Shown: in pieces, positions 13,070 through 20,743 of the stretch
Position numbering within the stretch: position 1 is the first letter of the stretch
Layout: each line of letters opens with the position of its first letter
From: Bacillota bacterium
Lineage (GTDB): Bacteria > Bacillota > Clostridia > Christensenellales > SZUA-584
Assembly (NCBI GenBank): GCA_023436525.1
Contig: JAEZIW010000229.1
Span: 1 to 22,827, forward strand
Length of the DNA: 22,827 nucleotides
Reading direction: 5' to 3'
Position numbers and translations under genes: made by a program
The notes under the pieces: model-generated
Told to the model about the DNA's origin: nothing
What the model saw: only the letters and a program-made list of their open reading frames with translations
The model's database searches: none

Positions 13070-14566
13070 TTAATATCCAAGATTCCTATTGATAATGCTA
13101 CCGTCTATTGCGTTGATGGTTAGAAAGCTTATTCCGTAGTTATCAAATGTAATTTCATTATTCTCGTCAGTATTTGCAGCTTTTGTCGCATATTTTATTG
13201 TTCGGGATCCAAAAAAATCCCAAGCCGGAATAAGCATGTAGTCATCACTGTCTTTTTTAAGAACCTTAACCAATCCCAACTCAATTCTATTAATCGTTAT
13301 AGTTTCTGATAATATACTTTTGTCCTCCCATACATTTTGCCTTGTTATTTGATCCTTGAATATTTGCCGAATGACATCAAAGGACATAATATCAGTGTTG
13401 TTATTTGAAATGTTCTTCAATTCAACAGGATATCTCCATCGAAAGTCAACAATGCCGGTATCGTCCACACTGATAATCAACTCTTCATCAGGCCATGGCT
13501 CGTTATATAAAGGCGTATTGTTGGTAGTATTAAGCTGATCCGTATTCTTTACATATGTAACGGGCACTTGATTGATTTTTCTAGTAAATATGAATCGGTA
13601 TGCATAATAAGGATTACTATCCTCACCTTGATAACCCGTTACATATCCGTTTTGATACAAAGCCATGTCAGAAATGCCTATATCATCAATGACATTCTGA
13701 GCCATATTCAGAGCCTTCTCATAGCTAATACTGATTTTATTTTCAATGCTTTCATCGAGAATATAAAAATAATTACCAAGTGCAATGCCATTGGTATTAT
13801 TAAATTCAACTCCCTGATTTTTATCTGAATACTTATATATATTAACTTTAGCCATGAATTCTTTACCGAGATTGGCTTCCCCCAGTATCTGCTGATTTTT
13901 ATTAATTTGGCTTTTGTATTCTTCTATTCGCTTATCTATCTCAGTATCTGAAAAGCCTATTTCCTTTAATGTATCCTTAACAGACTCAATATCATAATCG
14001 TTATGTAACGATTCAAAAAGCCCTGTTATCACTTTTTGTTCTGATTGATCTGGAGCTGTCTCTAGTTCCTTATATAGTGTTTTTAAAGTCTCTGTTCTGG
14101 AATCATAAATATTCTTATACATTTCAGGATCAGTTTCTTCATTTGGAAGATCATTAATCAAATAGGTTTGAATTTGCATGATCACTTGTTCAATATCGTT
14201 TTTTGTCTTTACATCATTGATCTCAAATATTTGCTTATCCCCAATCAAGCAGCGTATCATCTGAGTCGCTTTATCCTGTGATATATCCATTGGCTCATTA
14301 CTCACAATAGGCAAAGCTTTAACATTAGGTATATTCACATCCGCGTCTATCGTAATCTTGAGCTTATCATTATCAAATTGCCATTCTTCCTTCCATTTAC
14401 TTGGTGTGTCAATAGTATTACCGACTTCTTCCGTCTTCTCACATATGGTATTATCGCCTTTATTAATGACGACTGACTTTTCAGGTGTACTTTTGCATCC
14501 GGCAGTCAACATACATAACACACAGAGAATATATAGTAAAAATAGGGCCTGTTTATCTTTTTTCAT
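13070..14566 (-). CDS. Lipoprotein, paralogue 4 (DUF6034-like, diverged)
   Basis: A 498-residue predicted lipoprotein, the longest and most diverged of the four. Signal peptide 1-23, lipobox TAGC with C24, then KSTPEKSVVINKGD, nearly identical to the start of mature lipoprotein 2. Shared plan: DADVNIPNVKALPIV, a long charged helical insertion (about 100-215, with TKNDIEQVIMQ and TLKTLYKELETAP), helix YEKALNMAQNVIDDIGI, a LIPAWDFFG strand and a terminal NAIDGSII (485-492). The extra length lies mainly in the helical region. I start at the ATG at 14566, preceded by TAGGAG. It is strongly AT-rich, unlike the ABC genes. Its 5' leader carries the hairpin shared with the secreted-protein gene. Function unknown. 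Confidence 0.82.
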   Translation of the reverse strand: MKKDKQALFLLYILCVLCMLTAGCKSTPEKSVVINKGDNTICEKTEEVGNTIDTPSKWKEEWQFDNDKLKITIDADVNIPNVKALPIVSNEPMDISQDKATQMIRCLIGDKQIFEINDVKTKNDIEQVIMQIQTYLINDLPNEETDPEMYKNIYDSRTETLKTLYKELETAPDQSEQKVITGLFESLHNDYDIESVKDTLKEIGFSDTEIDKRIEEYKSQINKNQQILGEANLGKEFMAKVNIYKYSDKNQGVEFNNTNGIALGNYFYILDESIENKISISYEKALNMAQNVIDDIGISDMALYQNGYVTGYQGEDSNPYYAYRFIFTRKINQVPVTYVKNTDQLNTTNNTPLYNEPWPDEELIISVDDTGIVDFRWRYPVELKNISNNNTDIMSFDVIRQIFKDQITRQNVWEDKSILSETITINRIELGLVKVLKKDSDDYMLIPAWDFFGSRTIKYATKAANTDENNEITFDNYGISFLTINAIDGSIINRNLGY

Positions 14567-14589
14567 AATACCTGCTCCTATAAACAAGT

Positions 14590-14620
14590 TTAGAAGGAGA
14601 GCATTTATTGTTCTCCTTCT
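14590..14620 (-). promoter_or_regulatory. Hairpin with leader mini-ORF (leader 2)
   Basis: AGAAGGAG and its complement CTCCTTCT (14592-14599 with 14613-14620) make an 8-bp perfect stem with a 13-base loop. On the minus strand the AAGGAG of one arm is a ribosome site eight bases before ATG CTC TCC TTC TAA (14604-14590), a four-codon ORF whose codons form the other arm. Translation of the mini-ORF and folding of the hairpin would exclude each other. The true lipoprotein 4 start is 24 bases further on. Confidence 0.45.
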
Positions 14621-14645
14621 CTTGGGATTTTAATATTGGGGGATA

Positions 14646-14692
14646 GCAGGCCATGCAATAAACTTAAATGCGTGTTTGATTGCATGACCCGC
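14646..14692 (-). promoter_or_regulatory. Shared leader hairpin, copy 2 (upstream of lipoprotein 4)
   Basis: Arms 14646-14659 (GCAGGCCATGCAAT on the plus strand) and 14679-14692 form a 14-bp stem with a 19-base loop, the same dimensions as copy 1. Two positions are A-C mismatches on the plus strand but G-U pairs on the minus strand. TATCCCCC follows on the 3' side, as in copy 1. It lies 80 bases upstream of the start at 14566. Bases 14700-14800 are AT-rich and may hold the promoter, but no box pair stands out. Confidence 0.7.
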
Positions 14693-14802
14693 GGAACATG
14701 ACATTATTATTAAATACGCCATGTAATTTCTTCCGTATAGAATAATTTTTATATGATCTATTTTATAACAGTTTGTAATTATATTCTACTTTGTTTCATG
14801 AC

Positions 14803-14841
14803 AAAAACAGGATTATCCGTGACATACACAGATAATCCTGT
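14803..14841 (-). terminator. Intrinsic terminator, second of a tandem pair
   Basis: ACAGGATTATC/GATAATCCTGT (14807-14817 with 14831-14841) is a perfect 11-bp stem with a 13-base loop; on the minus strand it is followed by a run of U (14807-14803). It lies 118 bases past the stop of the surface protein gene and backs up the terminator at 14879-14907. Confidence 0.75.
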
Positions 14842-14878
14842 CAAATATGCACTGTCCGGAAATAGCCGCTTAGTAAGC

Positions 14879-14907
14879 AAAAAAAGGAGCCGCCTTTCAG
14901 CAGCTCC
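14879..14907 (-). terminator. Intrinsic terminator of the surface-protein operon
   Basis: On the minus strand GGAGCTGC (14907-14900) pairs with GCGGCTCC (14893-14886), 8 bp with one U-G, around a six-base loop, followed by seven T (14885-14879). It is 53 bases after the stop codon at 14960. Confidence 0.88.
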
Positions 14908-14959
14908 ATTCTTTGTTTTTCAGCCATTCAACAGAGAATGTCTTTCCTTTTACGAATTA

Positions 14960-16909
14960 CTATTTCTGAAGCGATACCGCAATTGCTGTTTGTGCGCTGT
15001 CATTGAATGTAATCGTTACGACTCTGGTTGTGCCTGCAGCTATACCCTGAATAAAGGAAGATGTCAACGTCAACGTATTGCCGCTAATCGTGTAGCTGGT
15101 GCCTAGAACCGCATCTCTTAACTGATTAGACGAATTCAGATAGGTAACTTTCTCTAACCCTGTCGCCGCCAGGCTGCCGGTTCCAAAATTAATGGTTATC
15201 GGAACTGCCGCAGCTGAAACTGTATAGCTGGTCGTCTCAATACTCGGTGCGGCATTAATTACAGGTGCCGTGTACGTCAAGGTGTATGTATCCGTCGTTG
15301 CAGCTGTGTCGTTAAACGTTATTGTAAATTCTCTGCTCGCCACGCTCCCGCTAATCAACGAGTTGATATAGGCAGATGTGAACGTCAACGTTGTGCCGCT
15401 GAAGGTGTAGTCGGTATCCTCCACAAGCGTCTGCACGCTGCCATTGTTGTATGTAACCGAGGTAATGTCAGTTGCCGCCGCTGATCCTGCGCCCAACGAA
15501 ACCGTTACAGGCACTGCCGTATCGGCGCTTATCGCCGAAGTGGTTTCGCTGATAGACGGTGCCGCCGGTTCCACCGGATCCGTATACGTTAACGTGAACG
15601 TATCCGATGTGGCTCCCGCGTTGTCGAAGGTTATCGTGTAGGTTCTGGACGCTACGCTTTCATCAATCAGCGAATCGATATAAGCTGATGTGAACGTGAG
15701 CGTCGTACCGCTGAAGGTATAGTCGTCAGCCACTGTCAGCGTCTGTGTGCCGCCGTCTTCATACGTCACCGACGCTATTCCCGTAGCAGCGGCTGAGCCG
15801 GTACCCAATTCAACTGTCACAGCTACAGCTGTGCCCACTTCAATCGCCGCGGTGGTTTCGCTGATAGACGGCTCTACCGGCGGTACTGTCTCAACGGAGT
15901 TATGAGAACCTTCGATTTTCTGCGCTGCACTATACGCAGAATCTGTCAACTTCTCAAAGGAGTAAGTCGCCGTTAACTGAATTTTGGTGGTGCTGTTATA
16001 TCCGGACCAGTTCGCATTTTTGTTGATGATGCCGCTGATAATGAACGAAGCGGTGTCATAGTTCTCGTTGCTGGTCGCGCCATCATACACCAACGAGAAA
16101 CCTTCAGTGCCTCTGACGACATAATATGTGGCTTTGTTCATCACATACGCCAGACTGGCTCCGGCTTCCGAGTCTTTCATCACAGCGGTAGCCGCAGGAA
16201 CTTCGAGACTTGCATATTCGGATACGGTCGTCGCCTCTGTTGCGTCAATCGCTTCACCGATGGGAACGATAACCTGATTATAACCGGTTGCTTCTTCATC
16301 AACCGCAACAAACTGACCAAATCCCGCCTCCGCAATATCTGCTAAGGCGAAGAGATTCTCAGCCGGTACTTCAGCCGCCTGCAACTCTGCGGGGGTATAG
16401 ACTTTCGGATCTGTACCTTCTCCCTTGACAAAAACGGGAGCCGTCACTTCTTCAATTTCAGGCAGTGCAATGCTTGTTTTAGACTTCGCAGGAACGAAGC
16501 TCAAAAACATATTGTTATCCGTACCGATGTTCACGTCATCCGAGTCTTCCAATAAAACGACTTTGCTCGCATCATCGGTCAATGTGAAGTCGACTGTTGT
16601 CTTGATCGGAATGGCGCTCTTATTGGCGATAATCCCAACCGCTGCGGGGATGATGGAACCGCCTGCGGAAGGATTCCATTGGCCAACGCCCTGAGTTGCA
16701 GCAAGGTTCTGCGGATCCAGTGTGAACTCAAGCGCTTCGCTGGTCGGCACTGTGATTCTAATCATGGATGCGGGATCAACATAATTGACCGTCGCGTCTC
16801 CGGTGACATCAGACCCATCAACCGACGTTTGGTCGTCTGCCAAAGCCTGTGTCGGTAACAGTATCATTGCAACAGCTGTTACAATAGCGAGTATTCTTCT
16901 TGATTTCAT
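14960..16909 (-). CDS. Secreted surface protein with three X2-like repeats
   Basis: A 649-residue exported protein. Signal peptide 1-24 (ends QALA). Residues 30-345 form a beta-rich N-terminal region (IRITVPTSEALEFTLDPQNL onward) of a sort seen in clostridial surface proteins. Residues 347-450, 451-554 and 555-649 are three tandem repeats of 104, 104 and 95 residues, each with a PSI(S)ETT start, a VTV-G-GSAAAT segment and DYTFSGTTLTF, matching the pattern of the carbohydrate-binding X2 module (Ig-like). The first two share about 70% of residues by hand count. No LPxTG, SLH or other anchor is visible, so how it stays at the surface is unclear. ATG with a strong AAGGAGG site. It follows the membrane-anchored gene at 16968 in one operon and is closed by two terminators. 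Confidence 0.85.
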   Translation of the reverse strand: MKSRRILAIVTAVAMILLPTQALADDQTSVDGSDVTGDATVNYVDPASMIRITVPTSEALEFTLDPQNLAATQGVGQWNPSAGGSIIPAAVGIIANKSAIPIKTTVDFTLTDDASKVVLLEDSDDVNIGTDNNMFLSFVPAKSKTSIALPEIEEVTAPVFVKGEGTDPKVYTPAELQAAEVPAENLFALADIAEAGFGQFVAVDEEATGYNQVIVPIGEAIDATEATTVSEYASLEVPAATAVMKDSEAGASLAYVMNKATYYVVRGTEGFSLVYDGATSNENYDTASFIISGIINKNANWSGYNSTTKIQLTATYSFEKLTDSAYSAAQKIEGSHNSVETVPPVEPSISETTAAIEVGTAVAVTVELGTGSAAATGIASVTYEDGGTQTLTVADDYTFSGTTLTFTSAYIDSLIDESVASRTYTITFDNAGATSDTFTLTYTDPVEPAAPSISETTSAISADTAVPVTVSLGAGSAAATDITSVTYNNGSVQTLVEDTDYTFSGTTLTFTSAYINSLISGSVASREFTITFNDTAATTDTYTLTYTAPVINAAPSIETTSYTVSAAAVPITINFGTGSLAATGLEKVTYLNSSNQLRDAVLGTSYTISGNTLTLTSSFIQGIAAGTTRVVTITFNDSAQTAIAVSLQK

Positions 16910-16934
16910 TTTTCTTTCCTCCTTGAAATTTTAA

Positions 16935-16954
16935 TTATTTCATCCGTGAAATAA
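16935..16954 (-). other. Short inverted repeat between the two surface-operon genes
   Basis: TTATTTCA (16935-16942) and TGAAATAA (16947-16954) pair perfectly around a four-base loop in the 58-base gap between the membrane-anchored gene and the surface-protein gene. AT-rich and without a U-run, so more likely an RNA-processing or translation feature than a terminator. Confidence 0.45.
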
Positions 16955-16967
16955 CTTTTTGTATGAC

Positions 16968-17492
16968 TTACTCTACCTGAAAGGTAATTTTTACAGAAAG
17001 ATTGCTGACTTCCTCGTGGTTATCATCCACCAGATGATATGTCACCAAGCCGTCATAACTGCCCGGTTCAAGGTCTGCATCCAGCAAAAAGCCCTGTATT
17101 TTCTCCCCAACCGGTATATACGGCGAGGAATAGACAAGCTCATTTGTGTCGGCGCGGAAAACATCGAAGTAGACTGTTCGGTTGTTGGTCTTTGCATTCT
17201 CCACGTAGGCATCGGAAGCTTTGCCCTTAAACGACCAATCGGTATTCATTGCGACCTCATAGTAGCCATCTTCCACCGGCTTATCCATAGCCGCCTTCAC
17301 CTCTTCCGCATTTCCGGCGGACACAACAGTAGCGCGGTCATCCTTGGGTTTTTCAATTTGGGTAAGCAAGATAATAATGATGGCTGCCATAGCCAAAAAC
17401 AATACCGCCACGCCGATAATGATCAAGCGCTTAGCCTTCGGGCTCAGGGTCGTTGTTTTTGTCTTTTCCTTTGCAGGAGCTTTTGTTTCCAT
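16968..17492 (-). CDS. Membrane-anchored extracellular protein paired with the surface protein
   Basis: A 174-residue protein with a Lys/Thr-rich cytoplasmic start, one membrane segment at about 23-44 (IIIGVAVLFLAMAAIIIILL) and a single extracellular beta domain of about 125 residues. The C-terminal part, with RTVYFDVFR, ELVYSSPYIPVG, LEPGSYDGLVTYHLVDD and a closing VKITFQV, is a pattern I associate with small membrane proteins encoded next to secreted beta-repeat proteins in Clostridia; I know no proven function. I use the ATG at 17492 with AAAGG upstream; a TTG six codons earlier is possible. It lies 58 bases ahead of the surface-protein gene, so it may help to hold or assemble that protein at the membrane. 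Confidence 0.75.
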   Translation of the reverse strand: METKAPAKEKTKTTTLSPKAKRLIIIGVAVLFLAMAAIIIILLTQIEKPKDDRATVVSAGNAEEVKAAMDKPVEDGYYEVAMNTDWSFKGKASDAYVENAKTNNRTVYFDVFRADTNELVYSSPYIPVGEKIQGFLLDADLEPGSYDGLVTYHLVDDNHEEVSNLSVKITFQVE

Positions 17493-17557
17493 AGTGAAAT
17501 AGCCTTTCAATTAAATAAATCATACAAGATGTGTACCCCAACAGGGACCCCGGCATT

Positions 17558-17598
17558 AAGTGATACACGCCTTAACACACGGCTTAATCACATCACTT
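17558..17598 (-). other. Hairpin in the leader of the surface operon
   Basis: AAGTGAT (17558-17564) and ATCACTT (17592-17598) close a 41-base stem-loop; GCC/GGC pairs can form inside. It lies about 65-105 bases upstream of the ATG at 17492, inside the leader predicted from the promoter at 17674-17702. Confidence 0.45.
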
Positions 17599-17673
17599 TT
17601 TGCTGATCGCCCTCCCAACAAAATGAAAATACGTGCATAACAATCGAACATTGTTTTGCCATTTTGTCCGAAA

Positions 17674-17702
17674 ATATTACACTATACCTTATATCGTGTA
17701 AA
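17674..17702 (-). promoter_or_regulatory. Probable promoter of the surface operon, with palindrome
   Basis: On the minus strand TTTACA (17702-17697) and TAATAT (17679-17674) are spaced by 17 bases. An inverted repeat TTACAC/GTGTAA (17677-17682 with 17696-17701) spans both boxes, so a dimeric regulator could block or aid the polymerase here. Predicted leader of about 175 bases. Confidence 0.45.
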
Positions 17703-18013
17703 TTTGTCGAAATCTTTAGTTTTTTAGATTTTTAATGTATCGATTGTATATTATTGTCCGTCTGGGAAAGTTAATTTTCGTATTCTCTTTTTGGATAACG
17801 AGGCATTTAAATCAGAGTGAATGTTTTTGCTGTCTTTCGTGGAATGAGAATCCTTCAGCGCGGCATTTATCCCGGATATCACTTCGTTGTGAGGAGCGAG
17901 GCGCTGACTGCAAGCAGACAGCACACATTTAACAGACACGTTTGCCGCTCCCTCTTCGCTTCCCGGTGCTCGCTCACGTCGATAGGAAATATTTGCGGAA
18001 TACATTGTTCAGA
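17703..18013. other. Gene-free stretch downstream of nagA
   Basis: About 310 bases between the surface-operon promoter and the nagA stop codon. An 84-codon minus-strand frame starts eight bases after nagA but has no ribosome site and no protein character I trust. A small TCAGA/TCTGA inverted repeat overlaps the nagA stop. No convincing nagA terminator was found. I see nothing else in it. Confidence 0.5.
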
Positions 18014-19132
18014 CTATAATCTGACTCCGGCCATATACACGTCTTTGAGCGTCCAGTCTTTCCCGCAGATTAAAAAATCGGCCCGTTTTCCTTCGGCAAT
18101 GCTGCCGATATGGTCTGTGCCGATTCGCTTTGCCGGGTTAACAGACGCACAACGCACCGCATCCTCAGCCGGTATGCCCATCGCGATGGCTGTTCTCATA
18201 CAGTCAAAAAGTGTCGCGGTTGAGCCCGCAATCGTGCCGTCGGCCAGCAACGCGCGCCCGTTGCGCACGCAGGTTTTCTGCCCGCCCAGCGAATAGTCTC
18301 CGTCTGTGAGCCCGCAGGCGGCCATGGCATCGCTGATCAGACAGAGGCGCGATGCCCCAAACAGCTTAAACGCTGCGCGCACCGCAGCGGGATGCACATG
18401 AACGCGGTCACAAATCAGCTCCGCGGTCACGTTTTCGCGCTCCGATGCAGCCCCGATGAGCGACGGTTCACGATGCAGCAACGGCGGCATCGCGTTGAAC
18501 AAATGCGTCACATGCGTGATGCCCGCATCAAACCCGGCAGCTGCCTCATCGTATGAGGCATTGGTATGAGCCGCCGCCACCATCACACCCGAGGCGGCAG
18601 CTGCACGAATAAAACCATCGGCCCCTTCCAGCTCCGGAGCCACGCACACCATGCGAATCAACCCATCCGCTGTCTTTTGCAGCCGTTCAAGCAGGCGTAC
18701 ATTCGGCAGCTGCAAATACGCGGCCTGCTGAGCGCCTTTCTTTTTCTCACTGAGAAAAGGGCCTTCCATCGTCACCCCGCGCAAAACGGCACACCCTTGA
18801 GGCGCTTCGTCACGCAATTTTACCGCACTGCTCATTGCCGCCGCCAGAGCCTCTTCAGGCAATGCCATTGTTGCCGGGCAAAAGCTCGTTGTTCCGGCCC
18901 GCGCTAGAAACCTCGCCATTTTTAACAGGCCGTCGTACCGGCCATCCGAAAAATCCGCGTTGTTACCGCCATGCACATGGATATCCACAAGGCCGGGAAT
19001 CATATAATCAACCTCTGCGTTTTCGGGAAGCTGTTTTTGCTCTGTGCTCACAAAACAGCCGTTTCGCATTGTAACATCGCCGAAGTGGAAGCGGTGATCG
19101 TCACCGTAATAAAGAACATCGCTAATCTGCAA
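18014..19132 (-). CDS. nagA: N-acetylglucosamine-6-phosphate deacetylase
   Basis: A 372-residue amidohydrolase-fold enzyme that removes the acetyl group from N-acetylglucosamine 6-phosphate, giving glucosamine 6-phosphate and acetate, in amino-sugar catabolism and cell-wall recycling; cytoplasmic. Seen: PGLVDIHVHGG (46-56) with the metal-site HxH, metal-binding E123 in MEGPF, H189 in AAAHTNASYDEA, H210 in THLFNAM, and catalytic D268 in LISDAM. Length is normal. I choose the TTG at 19132, which has AAAGGAG seven bases upstream and gives the usual N-terminus; an ATG 11 codons further upstream (19165) has a worse ribosome site and would put the AAAGGAG inside the gene. No nagB, PTS or regulator gene is in view. 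Short upstream sequence has TATATATGG but no firm -35 box. Confidence 0.92.
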   Translation of the reverse strand: MQISDVLYYGDDHRFHFGDVTMRNGCFVSTEQKQLPENAEVDYMIPGLVDIHVHGGNNADFSDGRYDGLLKMARFLARAGTTSFCPATMALPEEALAAAMSSAVKLRDEAPQGCAVLRGVTMEGPFLSEKKKGAQQAAYLQLPNVRLLERLQKTADGLIRMVCVAPELEGADGFIRAAAASGVMVAAAHTNASYDEAAAGFDAGITHVTHLFNAMPPLLHREPSLIGAASERENVTAELICDRVHVHPAAVRAAFKLFGASRLCLISDAMAACGLTDGDYSLGGQKTCVRNGRALLADGTIAGSTATLFDCMRTAIAMGIPAEDAVRCASVNPAKRIGTDHIGSIAEGKRADFLICGKDWTLKDVYMAGVRL

Positions 19133-19165
19133 AACGGGTCTCCTTTCAAAACAGCATGTATCCAT

Positions 19166-19913
19166 TGGTAGCTGTTACACTCCATATATAACATCTAAGC
19201 CGTGTTCTATACAAGAGCAGTGCTATCCACATTTAAAACCAAATCTCAATCATTTAACTCCATTAAGCACGTTCCAGTGTTTGGTCTTACCGTCTTTTTT
19301 TAGGCATTTCCGGCGAATTGCCGCGCGGCACCGTCTGCTTGTAAAGCTGGTGCGCAATCACAGCGGCCCCCGTAACGAGCCCCCCTTCAGCAGACCATGG
19401 AATTGAACGCTAGCCATATCCACGTCGAAAGTCTATCGGTCGAGCCGAGCCCATATTTTCTTTTTTGTTTACATCCTGCGGGTTGTGCATTCAAATACTT
19501 GGTGATAAAATGAATTTGAGCTTCGGAGGCTGAATATAATGATCACAAAGGCAAGGAATATTACGCGCAACCGTAATGGCACCGCAACACCGCACGCAGC
19601 CGCGGCTGCCGCCGACAGCGAACGATCGTTTCACTGTTACAGAACCTTTTTGTTTGACACGTTTTCCGCGTTTAACCGTGGCTTGAATAAACGAAACTAT
19701 AACCTCTTTGATTGTCACCCACTCATTTTGAGCCAGCAGATGGTTAGTACGCATCGACGAATTAACAACGTTATCACGGGTCACGTTCGAAATCAGCGAT
19801 TTTGCTTCTTGATAAAAACCTAAAGAGTGCTGCAGATATTACCGATGAGGAATGGACTTATCTATGGACATCGCATGGCAACAATGGCGTTGCATGCACA
19901 CGCAAGGTGAATT
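19166..19913. other. Long gene-free region with coding-like relics
   Basis: Nearly 750 bases between nagA and the MBL-fold gene. No frame makes a recognisable protein, yet three pieces look like remains of coding DNA: a minus-strand 40-codon end (19287-19409), a minus-strand frame around 19620-19850 with a fluent stretch (NVVNSSMRTNHLLAQNEW), and a plus-strand frame 19766-19936 (SAADITDEEWTYLW) that runs into the start of the MBL gene in another frame. An ATG at 19539 has a good GGAGG site but leads to an unconvincing protein. I read the region as decayed or inserted DNA; no terminal repeats were found. Confidence 0.4.
19287..19409 (-). pseudogene. Possible C-terminal gene relic
   Basis: A 40-codon minus-strand stretch between two stops reads like the end of a real protein: WSAEGGLVTGAAVIAHQL, then a basic tail PKKRR and a TAA. 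There is no start codon or ribosome site, and the frame is stopped by TAG just upstream. Family not recognised. It could be chance. Confidence 0.22.
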
Positions 19914-20741
19914 ATGAAAATATACACATTAATTGAAAATGAAAAGCCCAAGACAAGCGGTTTTCTGGTGGAGCATGGCTTGAGCCTGTATTTTGAGCAC
20001 GGCGAAAAGCGTGTTCTTTTTGATACTGGCGCTTCTGACGCTTTCATCTACAATGCCACACTGCATGGCATTGATCTTCACAAAATAGATGCCTGCGTCA
20101 TTTCCCACGCACACGACGATCATATCGGCGGGCTCAAGGCATTTCTCGATATCAACAGCCATGCAGAGGTTTATCTAAAAAGCGCAATTCGCGGAGACTT
20201 TTACACAAAGCATCTCGGCAAAAAAGAAAGAACCAGCTTGGATCCGTCATTTTTTGAGAAATATGCAGCACGTCTGCATTTTTTTGACGACAAAATCGAC
20301 CTCGCCGAAGGCGTGACGGCTGCCGGTATCAGAACCTTTCGCCGTTTGCCGCTTTACGCATCGCTGATGCTGGAAAAGAAGGGCGACAGCTTTGTGCGCG
20401 ACACGCTGGACCATGAGCTTTATGTCGCGATAAAGGAAAAAGACGGTGTGGTGGTGTTAACCGGCTGTGCCCATCATGGCCTGCTGAACATCTTAATGAC
20501 AGCCGCTGAAGATTTCGGCCCGATTAAGGGTGTGGTCGGCGGGTTTCATTTAAGCGGCTCCGGAAAACGGCAATTATCAAAGGAACCCGAATCTGAAGTT
20601 GTGGCGATTGCCAAATATCTTGAGAATAACAAAATTAAAAAGGTTTTTACCGGGCATTGCACGGGTAAAAGAGCGCTCGACAAGCTGTCGCTGCTGTCCC
20701 GCACGAAACGCATGTACGCGGGAGACATTCTGGATATTTAA
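19914..20741 (+). CDS. Metallo-beta-lactamase-fold hydrolase (COG1237-like)
   Basis: A 275-residue member of the metallo-beta-lactamase superfamily, in the branch annotated as metal-dependent hydrolases related to the archaeal dihydropteroate/RFA-P-synthase-like proteins (COG1237). Metal-site motifs: SHAHDDHIGG (64-73) with H65, H67, D69 and H70, GCAHHG (184-189) with H187, and FTGHCTG (245-251) with H248; GGFHL (209-213) is also typical of the group. No signal peptide, so cytoplasmic. The true substrate is unknown and the archaeal-type name should not be taken literally. ATG with AAGGTG five bases upstream. The 86-residue gene follows after two bases, and a terminator closes the pair at 21045-21074. 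Confidence 0.88.
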   Translation: MKIYTLIENEKPKTSGFLVEHGLSLYFEHGEKRVLFDTGASDAFIYNATLHGIDLHKIDACVISHAHDDHIGGLKAFLDINSHAEVYLKSAIRGDFYTKHLGKKERTSLDPSFFEKYAARLHFFDDKIDLAEGVTAAGIRTFRRLPLYASLMLEKKGDSFVRDTLDHELYVAIKEKDGVVVLTGCAHHGLLNILMTAAEDFGPIKGVVGGFHLSGSGKRQLSKEPESEVVAIAKYLENNKIKKVFTGHCTGKRALDKLSLLSRTKRMYAGDILDI

Positions 20742-20743
20742 CT

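Noticed and set aside
17751..18005. 84-codon minus-strand frame just after nagA
   Set aside because: No ribosome site, no recognisable domain, and composition unlike the neighbouring genes.
19133..19165. ATG at 19165 as the nagA start
   Set aside because: The TTG at 19132 has AAAGGAG at ideal distance and gives the usual N-terminus; the ATG has only a distant GGAG.
19491..19823. Overlapping frames on both strands, one (19539, plus) with a good GGAGG site
   Set aside because: Neither translation has protein-family features; the plus frame is Asn/Arg/Ala-biased and the minus frame has no ribosome site. Treated as part of a decayed region.
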